Below are positions 25,191 to 32,784 of a DNA stretch of 64,000 nt, in pieces; the first letter of the stretch is position 1, and each line of letters starts with the position of its first letter. The position numbers and the translations under genes are program-made. The DNA comes from Planococcus chinensis (GTDB lineage: Bacteria; Bacillota; Bacilli; Bacillales_A; Planococcaceae): assembly GCF_020071995.1 (NCBI RefSeq), contig NZ_JABWTK010000002.1, positions 310,001 through 374,000 on the forward strand, read 5' to 3'. The notes under the pieces are model-generated. The model ran no database searches. It was not told the DNA's origin and saw only the letters and a list, made by a program, of their open reading frames with translations.

Positions 25191-26479
25191 GCTGTTTCCT
25201 CCCCTTCGATGCGGTAATGGCTGATGACGCTTGCCGTTCCTGCTAAATCGTTTAATACATCCAAATGCTGCTGGCGTGAAATTTGATGTGTCAAAAACAC
25301 AAGTTCCGCCTGTCCATCCTGTTCCGCCGGATGCTGCATGACCGACTGGAGGCTTGCGCCGTGTTTACTGTAGATCGCCGTCAATTTTGACAGGACACCG
25401 ACTTCGTCTTTAACAAGCAGGCGATGGAAATATTTTGCGAACCGGCTGCTTTCCGGTTTGATCACCCGTTCATGTTGGGCTGAATGAACCCGCTTGCCGT
25501 TGACTTCAAGCAGCAGGTTCCGGCATGCTGCAATGATATCCGATACAACAGAAGTCGCAGTCGGGAGTGAACCTGCCCCCGGGCCGTACAGCATCGTTTC
25601 CCCTACTGCGTCTCCATATATGTATACTGCGTTGAATTCATTATTAACCGAAGCAAGCGGATGCGAATCCGCAAGGAAAATCGGTTCTACTGCCACTTCG
25701 ATGCCGTCTTCGTCTTTCTTCGAAGAACCGACCATCTTCATTGTATAGCCGAACTTATTTGCCATTTCCAAATCGCCGTCCTGAATTTCTCTCATTCCTC
25801 GAACGAGCACATCGTTGATATGGACTTCTGTTGAAAATGCGAGTGAAGATAGGATGACCATTTTGCGGGCCGCATCCAGTCCATCCACGTCCGCTGACGG
25901 GTCAGCTTCTGCATAGCCGAGTCTTGTCGCTTCTGCAAGAGCTGTCTCATAGCTCATGTTTTCTTTTTTCATTTTTGTCAGGATGAAGTTGGTTGTGCCG
26001 TTGACGATTCCCATCAAACTGGAAATGCGGTCTGATGCTAAGCCGTCTTCCAATGTACGGATAATCGGGATGCCTCCCGCAACGCTTGCTTCATAGAACA
26101 AGTCGCATTTTTGTTCATCCGCCAGTTTCAGTAGGTCATGCCCGTATTGAGCCATTACGTCTTTGTTCGCAGTCACAACTTGCTTGCCCGCTTTCAGCGC
26201 TTCTTCAATTGCGTGCTTCGCTTCATCCATGCCGCCCATCACTTCTACAATGATATCCAGAGAAGAATCGTTTAATATTTCATTTATATCGGTTGTAAAA
26301 ACGTTTGGATCAAGAATCGACAAACGTTCTTTATTATTGTTGCGGACTAAAACTTTTTTGATGGACACTTGAACGCCCAGCTTATGGTGCAAATCTTGTT
26401 GATGTTGCTGCAAAATTTTAGCGACCCCGCTGCCAACAGTTCCGAGGCCTAATAATCCGATTGAAATTTCATTTTTCAT
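25187..26479 (-). CDS. hom: Homoserine dehydrogenase with ACT domain
   Basis: Hom reduces aspartate semialdehyde to homoserine. The 430-residue protein has an N-terminal nucleotide-binding motif [12 protein letters not shown], a catalytic segment with [11 protein letters not shown] and [16 protein letters not shown], and a C-terminal ACT domain (about residues 350-425) for feedback control by threonine. It heads hom-thrC-thrB and diverges from an aspartokinase gene. Confidence 0.96.
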   Translation of the reverse strand: MKNEISIGLLGLGTVGSGVAKILQQHQQDLHHKLGVQVSIKKVLVRNNNKERLSILDPNVFTTDINEILNDSSLDIIVEVMGGMDEAKHAIEEALKAGKQVVTANKDVMAQYGHDLLKLADEQKCDLFYEASVAGGIPIIRTLEDGLASDRISSLMGIVNGTTNFILTKMKKENMSYETALAEATRLGYAEADPSADVDGLDAARKMVILSSLAFSTEVHINDVLVRGMREIQDGDLEMANKFGYTMKMVGSSKKDEDGIEVAVEPIFLADSHPLASVNNEFNAVYIYGDAVGETMLYGPGAGSLPTATSVVSDIIAACRNLLLEVNGKRVHSAQHERVIKPESSRFAKYFHRLLVKDEVGVLSKLTAIYSKHGASLQSVMQHPAEQDGQAELVFLTHQISRQQHLDVLNDLAGTASVISHYRIEGEETA

Positions 26480-26504
26480 TGACGATTCCTCCTACGCTGT
26501 GTAC

Positions 26505-26548
26505 ACTGTAAAAATACAGTTGTTTTTACCATATGGACATTATAGTAT
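26505..26548 (+). promoter_or_regulatory. Aspartokinase promoter with an ACTGT-N6-ACAGT inverted repeat
   Basis: TTGTTT (26520-26525) and TAGTAT (26543-26548) are 17 bp apart. The inverted repeat ACTGT-AAAAAT-ACAGT (26505-26520) abuts the -35 box and lies in the shared region between hom and the kinase, so one regulator could act on both. The same pattern recurs before aceA. In B. subtilis hom-thrCB and the thrD kinase are controlled by ThrR; whether this is its site is unknown. Confidence 0.5.
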
Positions 26549-26600
26549 TATATTAAATGGAAAACAACCCTCAATTCTCTAAAGATTGGACTTGATAAAG

Positions 26601-27965
26601 ATGAAAGTGTGTAAATTCGGCGGAACATCTGTAGCAAGTGCGGAACAAATCCAAAAAGTCGCTAATATTGTCAAAGCGGATCCCACGCGGAAAATCATTG
26701 TCGTTTCAGCTCCTGGCAAACGATTTGACGGCGATGTCAAAGTCACGGACCTCCTGATTCGGTTAGCGACAAGCGCTTTATCCGGAGAAGATACTGCCGA
26801 TGCGTTAAGCCAAGTGGTCGGCCGGTACGCATCGATTGCAGATGAGCTCGGAGTCGATAGTGAAATTGTTTCCATCATTGCAGCCGATCTTTCTTACCGG
26901 CTCGCTTTCAGCAAAGAGGACCCTTCTTTATTTTTCGATCAAATCAAAGCCAGCGGCGAAGACAATTCCGCAAAGCTGATTGCCGCTTATTTTTCTTCTA
27001 TAGGAATGCCAGCGGAATACATCAATCCAAAACAAGCCGGGCTGATTGTCACTGAACCCCCGAAACGGGTTCAGGCATTGCCAGAATCATATAACAATTT
27101 GGCCTCTTTGGCTAATCAGCAGTCCATCAGCATCTTTCCCGGATTTTTCGGCTATACAAATGACGGAACATTGCGGACTTTTGACCGCGGCGGTTCTGAT
27201 ATTACCGGATCCATCTTATCTGCTGCCGTGAAAGCCGAACTGTATGAGAATTTTACGGACGTCGATTGCGTATTTGCCGCCAATCCGAGAATTGTGGAAA
27301 ATCCGGTGGAAATCGAGAAAATGACCTACCGTGAAATGCGGGAACTGTCCTACGCGGGATTTGCCGTCTTGCACGACGAAGCCTTGATGCCTGCATTTAA
27401 AGAATCGGTCCCGGTATGCATCAAAAACACCAATAATCCGCAGTCTCCGGGCACGATGATCGTCGCAGAACGCGATTACTCACGCCTGCCGGTGACCGGC
27501 ATTTCAGCGGATAGCGGGTTCTCTACGCTGTATGTCAGCAAATATTTGATGAACCGCGAAATCGGCTTTGGCCGAAAACTGCTGCAGATTTTGGAAGATG
27601 AACACGTTTCCTATGAACACATTCCTTCCGGCATCGACAATCTCTCCGTCATTATCCGGAGCCATCAATTGACGCCTGACAAAGAAAGACGCATCGTCGA
27701 CCGTGTACAAAACGAACTCGAAGTGGACGACGTGCATTTCATCAGCAACTTCTCGATGGTTGTACTGGTCGGCGAAGGGATGAAATATACGACAGGCCTT
27801 GCTGCACGGGCAACGGATGCCATCGCCAGAACCGGTGCCAATATCGAAATGATCAATCAGGGATCTTCCGAAGTCAGCCTTGTCTTTGGCGTCTTGAAAG
27901 AAGATGAAACCAAAATTCTAAAGGAGTTGTACAATGAATTCTTTGTTCCTTCTCTGGTTGTCTAA
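26601..27965 (+). CDS. Aspartate kinase (monofunctional, ThrD/YclM type)
   Basis: Aspartokinase phosphorylates aspartate in the first step toward threonine, lysine and methionine. The 454-residue protein has KFGGTSVAS at its start, FDRGGSDITGSIL in the catalytic domain, and two ACT domains at the C-terminus (with GANIEMINQGSSEVSL). The single long chain fits B. subtilis aspartokinase III (YclM/ThrD), the threonine-linked isozyme. Divergence from hom-thrCB supports that role. The ATG at 26601 gives the standard MKVxKFGGTS start; its ribosome binding site is weak. Confidence 0.92.
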   Translation: MKVCKFGGTSVASAEQIQKVANIVKADPTRKIIVVSAPGKRFDGDVKVTDLLIRLATSALSGEDTADALSQVVGRYASIADELGVDSEIVSIIAADLSYRLAFSKEDPSLFFDQIKASGEDNSAKLIAAYFSSIGMPAEYINPKQAGLIVTEPPKRVQALPESYNNLASLANQQSISIFPGFFGYTNDGTLRTFDRGGSDITGSILSAAVKAELYENFTDVDCVFAANPRIVENPVEIEKMTYREMRELSYAGFAVLHDEALMPAFKESVPVCIKNTNNPQSPGTMIVAERDYSRLPVTGISADSGFSTLYVSKYLMNREIGFGRKLLQILEDEHVSYEHIPSGIDNLSVIIRSHQLTPDKERRIVDRVQNELEVDDVHFISNFSMVVLVGEGMKYTTGLAARATDAIARTGANIEMINQGSSEVSLVFGVLKEDETKILKELYNEFFVPSLVV

Positions 27966-27995
27966 TCTGTCCTTATATTACTGAATGAACGAAAA

Positions 27996-28032
27996 ATCCC
28001 CCAGCCGTTTATTGGCTGGGGGATTTCTTTAT
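27996..28032. terminator. Terminator between aspartokinase and the cupin gene
   Basis: AAATCCCCCAGCC / GGCTGGGGGATTT with an 8-nt loop; T tracts on both strands serve converging genes. Confidence 0.92.
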
Positions 28033-28034
28033 TG

Positions 28035-28529
28035 TTAAGTCCAATTTGTCAAAAGCGGCCCATCGTTTCCGTAAACCGGATCTTTTTCCGGCAGCGGAGC
28101 ATCTAGTATCGCTTCCAGCACATCCGGCCGTTCCTCCGGCTTTCCCAGTTTTTTATCGGGCTCTGCACCGCCTGGATAAGCGCCTACCACTTGAAAATCA
28201 TCTGTGCTATCCAATAATTTATGTCCGGTGCCGGCTGGCAGAACTGCCACGTCTCCGGCAGAAACTTGCAAAGCTTCCCCTTGCTCTCCGCCAAACTGGA
28301 TGGTCGCAGAGCCGGAACGCACACCGAGCACTTCATGTGTATTGCTGTGGTAATGGTGGTAGTCAAAGACACCGTCTACCCAGCTGTTGGTCCAGCCGTT
28401 CTTGTTGAATGCCGCTTCGATCGTTTCCGGATTTTCTTTGAAAGCACCGGGATAGACAATCAACGGCAGCCTCGGGTTGTTCGGAATCGAACGGTCATCT
28501 TCGAAATGATAAAATTGTTCATTTGCCAT
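28035..28529 (-). CDS. Cupin-domain protein, YjlB type
   Basis: A 164-residue single-domain cupin similar to B. subtilis YjlB. The metal-binding motif DYHHYHSNTHEVLGV (residues about 56-70) and the second motif VLPAGTGHKL (about 96-105) provide the usual His and Glu ligands. The enzymatic or sensory role is unknown. AAAAGGAG precedes the ATG. It is monocistronic. Confidence 0.85.
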   Translation of the reverse strand: MANEQFYHFEDDRSIPNNPRLPLIVYPGAFKENPETIEAAFNKNGWTNSWVDGVFDYHHYHSNTHEVLGVRSGSATIQFGGEQGEALQVSAGDVAVLPAGTGHKLLDSTDDFQVVGAYPGGAEPDKKLGKPEERPDVLEAILDAPLPEKDPVYGNDGPLLTNWT

Positions 28530-28608
28530 AAAGCATCAGCTCCTTTTCAGATACTGAACTTTACCCTTACTTATAGGAAATAATCGTTTTTCGCGGAAAT
28601 CTTCCCTG

Positions 28609-29259
28609 CTAGAATCCAAGCCGTTCCCGTACCAATGCCGTGTAATTTTGGCTGACCGGTAAAACCGCCCCGTCTTTCAATGTTAAAACAAAGTTGGATG
28701 AAAAATCCCGTGAAATTTCCTGGATAAAAGGAATATTGACGATATACGAACGATGTATGGGCAAGAACGTATCCGGCAATTGATCTTTCAAAGTTTTTAG
28801 TGTGTGGATGGAACAGTAGGCTTCTTCATCAGCGTAAAACCAAGTTTTCTTTTGGCTGCTTTCAATATGCGACACATCGGAAATCGGCACCGGACGCCAC
28901 GTATCTTCAAACTTCCCTGTCAAAAAACGGAGCGGCTGTTTAGGGGGCTGGCGAAAATCCGGAGGCAGCATTACCACTAAAACCCCGGCTTGCTCCAAAA
29001 TCTGTATTGGGTAACCCACACCTACATAAGCGATTCCGGAAGTTTCATCTTCCACCAGCATCTCCAAGCGTTTGCCTTCTTTATATGTACAATCCGCCAC
29101 GCTTCCATCTGTTACTTCATCCCCTACTTGAATATGTGACTCTTGGACCCCCGCTTTGCAATAAACATAGCTTCGTCCAACTGCCACAGCAATTGATGCT
29201 TCTTTCGGGATCCAGTCCCCCATGATGAATCCTACCTGTTCTAATACACCCTTTTCCAT
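28609..29259 (-). CDS. LytTR-domain transcriptional regulator
   Basis: A 216-residue protein. The N-terminal half (about 1-110) is an uncharacterised sensory region with YVYCKAGVQESHIQVGD and YVGVGYPIQILEQAGVLVVM. The C-terminal half (about 120-216) is a LytTR DNA-binding domain, with ISDVSHIESSQKKTWFY, FLPIHRSYIVNIPFI and VLPVSQNYTALVRERLGF. There is no receiver domain, so it is not a classical response regulator; the N-terminal part may bind a small ligand. The ATG at 29259 has AGGGG upstream. It diverges from aceA-aceB, making it a likely regulator of the glyoxylate bypass. Confidence 0.82.
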   Translation of the reverse strand: MEKGVLEQVGFIMGDWIPKEASIAVAVGRSYVYCKAGVQESHIQVGDEVTDGSVADCTYKEGKRLEMLVEDETSGIAYVGVGYPIQILEQAGVLVVMLPPDFRQPPKQPLRFLTGKFEDTWRPVPISDVSHIESSQKKTWFYADEEAYCSIHTLKTLKDQLPDTFLPIHRSYIVNIPFIQEISRDFSSNFVLTLKDGAVLPVSQNYTALVRERLGF

Positions 29260-29381
29260 ACCCGATTCCCCTTTCAAGTGTGTTTGTCGCGAAACCTCTT
29301 CTTTCATCCCCGAATATCTGATTTCATCCAACTTTCAGGACAATCACAATATTCTGTTATATATTAATATACATCAAGACG

Positions 29382-29399
29382 AACTGTATTAACACAGTT
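29382..29399. promoter_or_regulatory. Inverted repeat AACTGT-N6-ACAGTT upstream of aceA
   Basis: AACTGT (29382-29387) and ACAGTT (29394-29399) form a perfect 18-bp dyad 34 bp before aceA. The core ACTGT-N6-ACAGT is the same as in the hom/aspartokinase promoter region at 26505. It is a candidate repressor site. Confidence 0.5.
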
Positions 29400-29432
29400 T
29401 AGAAAAATTTTTTAGTCGAAGGGATGGATTAG

Positions 29433-30722
29433 ATGGTTACCAAACAACAACAAATTGAAGAATTGAAAAAGAGCTGGGCAGAAGACAGCCGGTGGAACGG
29501 AATTGTTCGTCCGTATGCAGCGGAAGATGTTGTCAAACTCCGCGGTTCCGTTCAAATTGAATACACGCTTGCTAAACGTGGAGCTGACCGTTTATTCCGT
29601 TCCATCCATGAAAGAGATTTTGTGAACGCATTAGGCGCATTGACCGGCAACCAGGCGGTGCAACAAGTGAAAGCAGGCTTGCAGGCCATTTACTTGAGCG
29701 GCTGGCAAGTGGCAGCCGATGCCAACTCGGCAGGGCAAATGTATCCTGATCAAAGTTTATACCCGGTCGACTCGGTGCCGAACGTCGTGAAAAAGATTAA
29801 CCAGGCATTGCAGCGTGCAGACCAGATCGACAACGTGGAAGGCAATGAAGGCTTTGACTGGTTCGCACCGATTGTTGCGGATGCAGAAGCTGGATTCGGC
29901 GGACCGCTGAATGTATTTGAATTGATGAAATCCATGATTGAAGCCGGTGCTGCCGGCGTGCACTTTGAAGATCAACTCGCTTCTGAGAAAAAATGCGGCC
30001 ACTTGGGCGGCAAAGTATTGCAGCCTACTCAAAATGCAGTGCGAAATTTGATTTCCGCAAGGCTTGCGTCGGATGTACTCGGTGTTCCGACAGTCCTGAT
30101 TGCCCGCACCGATGCAGACGCAGCCGATTTGATCACAAGCGACATCGATCCGGTTGACCATCCGTTCATCACCGGCGAACGGACGCCTGAAGGTTTCTAC
30201 CGTACAAATGCCGGCATTGACCAGGCAATTGCACGCGGATTGGCTTATGCGCCTTATGCAGATTTGGTATGGTGTGAAACGTCGCATCCGAATCTGGAAG
30301 AAGCACAGCAGTTTGCGGATGCCATCCATGAGAAATTCCCAGGCAAGCTTTTGGCATACAACTGCTCACCTTCTTTCAACTGGAAAGCGAAATTGGACGA
30401 AGAAACCATTGCAAAATACCAAGTCGAGCTTGGCAAGATGGGATACAAATTCCAATTCGTCACGCTTGCCGGATTCCATGCACTGAACCACAGCATGTTT
30501 GAATTGGCATACGACTATAAAGACAATGGCATGGCCGCTTATTCGAAATTGCAGCAGGCTGAATTTGAAAGCGAGTCGAAAGGCTATACGGCAACGCGCC
30601 ACCAGCGTGAAGTCGGTACCGGCTACTTCGATGAAGTATCGCAAATCATCTCCGGCGGTACAAGCTCAACTACTGCGATGAAAGGCTCAACGGAAACGGC
30701 CCAATTCCAACCGGTGAAATGA
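29433..30722 (+). CDS. aceA: Isocitrate lyase
   Basis: AceA splits isocitrate into glyoxylate and succinate, the first step of the glyoxylate bypass used on acetate or fatty acids. The 429-residue protein carries the catalytic [15 protein letters not shown] (active-site Cys) and the metal-binding [12 protein letters not shown]. Length fits bacterial isocitrate lyase. GAAGGGATGG precedes the ATG. It is followed after 13 bp by malate synthase and probably shares its transcript. Confidence 0.96.
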   Translation: MVTKQQQIEELKKSWAEDSRWNGIVRPYAAEDVVKLRGSVQIEYTLAKRGADRLFRSIHERDFVNALGALTGNQAVQQVKAGLQAIYLSGWQVAADANSAGQMYPDQSLYPVDSVPNVVKKINQALQRADQIDNVEGNEGFDWFAPIVADAEAGFGGPLNVFELMKSMIEAGAAGVHFEDQLASEKKCGHLGGKVLQPTQNAVRNLISARLASDVLGVPTVLIARTDADAADLITSDIDPVDHPFITGERTPEGFYRTNAGIDQAIARGLAYAPYADLVWCETSHPNLEEAQQFADAIHEKFPGKLLAYNCSPSFNWKAKLDEETIAKYQVELGKMGYKFQFVTLAGFHALNHSMFELAYDYKDNGMAAYSKLQQAEFESESKGYTATRHQREVGTGYFDEVSQIISGGTSSTTAMKGSTETAQFQPVK

Positions 30723-30735
30723 AAGGATGATTTGA

Positions 30736-32328
30736 TTGATCACAAAGTCGAATGTCTTGATTAAAAATGAAGCAACACCCCAAATGGAAACGATTCTGAC
30801 GCCGGAGGCACTGGCGTTCATTGAGAAACTTCATGTGAATTTTGATAAGCAGCGGATCGCTTTGCTCGAACAGCGCCAAGTGCGGCAAAAAGAGATTGAC
30901 GGCGGAAAGCCTTTAGGTTTCTTGCCTGAAACGAAGTACATCCGTGAAAGTGACTGGACGATTGCCCCCCTGCCGGAAGATATGCAAGACCGGCGGGTGG
31001 AAATTACCGGCCCGACCAACCGGAAAATGCTGATCAACGCATTGAATTCCGGCGCCAAGATGTTTATGGCAGATTTGGAAGATGCGACAGCGCCGAGCTG
31101 GTTCAATGTCATTGATGGACAGATCAATTTGCGGGATGCTGTCAGACGTGAGATTTCATTCGAAGCACCTGGCACCGACAAGAAATATACCTTAAACGAC
31201 CAAACTGCCGTATTGATGGTCCGCCCCCGCGGCTGGCACCTGCTCGAGAAGAATATTGAAATTGACGGCAAGCCGGCTTCCGGCAGTCTCGTTGATTTCG
31301 GCCTTTACTTTTTCCATAACGCACAGGAATTGATCGACCGCGGGACCGGCCCTTACTTTTATTTGCCGAAAATGGAGAGCCATTTAGAAGCTCGGCTCTG
31401 GAATGACGTATTCGTTTTTGCTCAGAATGAGCTCGGAATTCCGCAAGGCACCATCCGCGCTACCGTATTGATCGAGACGATTCTTGCAGCGTTTGAAATG
31501 GATGAGATTCTTTATGAACTGCGCGACCATTCAGCCGGCCTCAACTGCGGCCGCTGGGATTATATCTTCAGCGTCATCAAACGGATGCGGAACCGGCCGG
31601 AATACTTGTTCCCGGACCGCTCGCAAGTGACGATGACTGTTCCATTTATGCGGGCCTACACCCAGTTATGCATCCAGACTTGCCACAAACGGAACGCTCC
31701 GGCGCTCGGCGGCATGGCTGCCCAGATCCCAATCAAAGGAAATACGGTAGCAAACGAAGCGGCATTTGGGAAAGTGGCTGAAGACAAACGCCGCGAAGCG
31801 ACAGACGGGCACGACGGCACCTGGGTTGCCCATCCCGGAATGGTGGCAGTGGCTATGGAACAATTCGACGAATTGATGCCGACGCCGAACCAGATCCACC
31901 GGAAACGCGAAGATGTCAATGTTACAGCCGAAGATTTGGTGGAAGTGCCAAAAGGCTCCATCACCGAAGAAGGCCTTCGCTCCAATATTTCCGTCGGCAT
32001 CCAGTACATTGCTTCCTGGCTGTCCGGAAACGGGGCAGCACCGATCAACAACTTGATGGAAGATGCGGCAACAGCCGAAATCTCCCGTTCGCAAGTGTGG
32101 CAGTGGATCCGCCATCCGAAAGGAAAACTTGAAGACGGACGCGATATCAGCGTCGCCTTGTTCCACGAAATTCTTGAAGAAGAAGCCGGGAAGATTAAAG
32201 AAACTGTTGGAGAAGCCATCTATCTCTCAGGACACTACGCGGAAGCCCGCGAGCTGTTTACAGACCTCACGTTGCAAAGTGATTTTGCGGAATTCTTGAC
32301 CTTGCCAGGCTATGAAAAACTAAACTAA
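30736..32328 (+). CDS. aceB: Malate synthase A
   Basis: AceB condenses glyoxylate and acetyl-CoA to malate. The 530-residue protein has the MSA motifs [39 protein letters not shown] and GTWVAHPGM, with a C-terminal helical domain. A TTG start at 30736 is used: AAAGGA lies 8 bp before it and no ATG in frame is better placed. It forms the glyoxylate bypass operon with aceA. Confidence 0.95.
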   Translation: MITKSNVLIKNEATPQMETILTPEALAFIEKLHVNFDKQRIALLEQRQVRQKEIDGGKPLGFLPETKYIRESDWTIAPLPEDMQDRRVEITGPTNRKMLINALNSGAKMFMADLEDATAPSWFNVIDGQINLRDAVRREISFEAPGTDKKYTLNDQTAVLMVRPRGWHLLEKNIEIDGKPASGSLVDFGLYFFHNAQELIDRGTGPYFYLPKMESHLEARLWNDVFVFAQNELGIPQGTIRATVLIETILAAFEMDEILYELRDHSAGLNCGRWDYIFSVIKRMRNRPEYLFPDRSQVTMTVPFMRAYTQLCIQTCHKRNAPALGGMAAQIPIKGNTVANEAAFGKVAEDKRREATDGHDGTWVAHPGMVAVAMEQFDELMPTPNQIHRKREDVNVTAEDLVEVPKGSITEEGLRSNISVGIQYIASWLSGNGAAPINNLMEDAATAEISRSQVWQWIRHPKGKLEDGRDISVALFHEILEEEAGKIKETVGEAIYLSGHYAEARELFTDLTLQSDFAEFLTLPGYEKLN

Positions 32329-32347
32329 CTTACTGGAGGAGATCACG

Positions 32348-32476
32348 ATGAAAACGATGAAAACTTTTGAGGCACGCTCAAAGAAAGAATGCCGGGAATG
32401 CGGATGCGAAATCAAGGAGCAACGCGAATCGATCATCTACGAATGCGAACGCTGCATCGGACAAAAAGAAGAATAA
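32348..32476 (+). CDS. YhfH-like small zinc-ribbon protein
   Basis: A 42-residue protein beginning MKTMKTFEAR, with CRECGCEIKEQ and YECERC. The two CxxC pairs, with EIxEQ between them, match the YhfH family of tiny Bacillales proteins and should bind one zinc. TGGAGGAG lies 8 bp before the ATG, so the gene is well supported despite its size. It begins 19 bp after aceB and precedes the operon terminator. The function is unknown. Confidence 0.82.
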   Translation: MKTMKTFEARSKKECRECGCEIKEQRESIIYECERCIGQKEE

Positions 32477-32485
32477 GGGGTACTG

Positions 32486-32523
32486 GAAAGAAGCCACGCA
32501 GATGCTGCTTGGCTTCTTTTTTA
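32486..32523 (+). terminator. Terminator of aceA-aceB-yhfH-like operon
   Basis: AAAGAAGCC / GGCTTCTTT flank a 15-nt loop and are followed by a T run. Confidence 0.8.
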
Positions 32524-32540
32524 TGGAGTTTTTCGGCGCA

Positions 32541-32613
32541 GGACAGTATTTGGTTGTGTGCGGACAGTATTTTCGGCAGTCCGGACAGTATTCGGTATAG
32601 CGCGGACAGTATT
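32541..32613. repeat. Four GGACAGTATT iterons at exactly 21-bp spacing
   Basis: GGACAGTATT starts at 32541, 32562, 32583 and 32604, exactly 21 bp apart, while the intervening 11 bp differ in sequence. The last copy reads GGACA-GTATT-TGTCC, a small palindrome. The array lies between the aceAB terminator and the promoter of the next gene. Confidence 0.9.
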
Positions 32614-32722
32614 TGTCCCAAAAGAAAAAGTTCACGGACAATAGCACGATTGCCTCCCATGAAAACGCCTATCCAATCAACTGGAAGCTATCCTGTATCT
32701 CATTTTTAATTTCAAATATACC

Positions 32723-32751
32723 TTTAACCCCCTGCTCTACGGGACTATAAT
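32723..32751 (+). promoter_or_regulatory. SigA-type promoter of the rph-like gene
   Basis: TTTAAC (32723-32728), 17-bp spacer, TATAAT (32746-32751). The -10 box is perfect, the -35 box weak. Confidence 0.55.
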
Positions 32752-32784
32752 GAAGGCAATAAAGCAAGCTCGGAGGTGAAGAAA

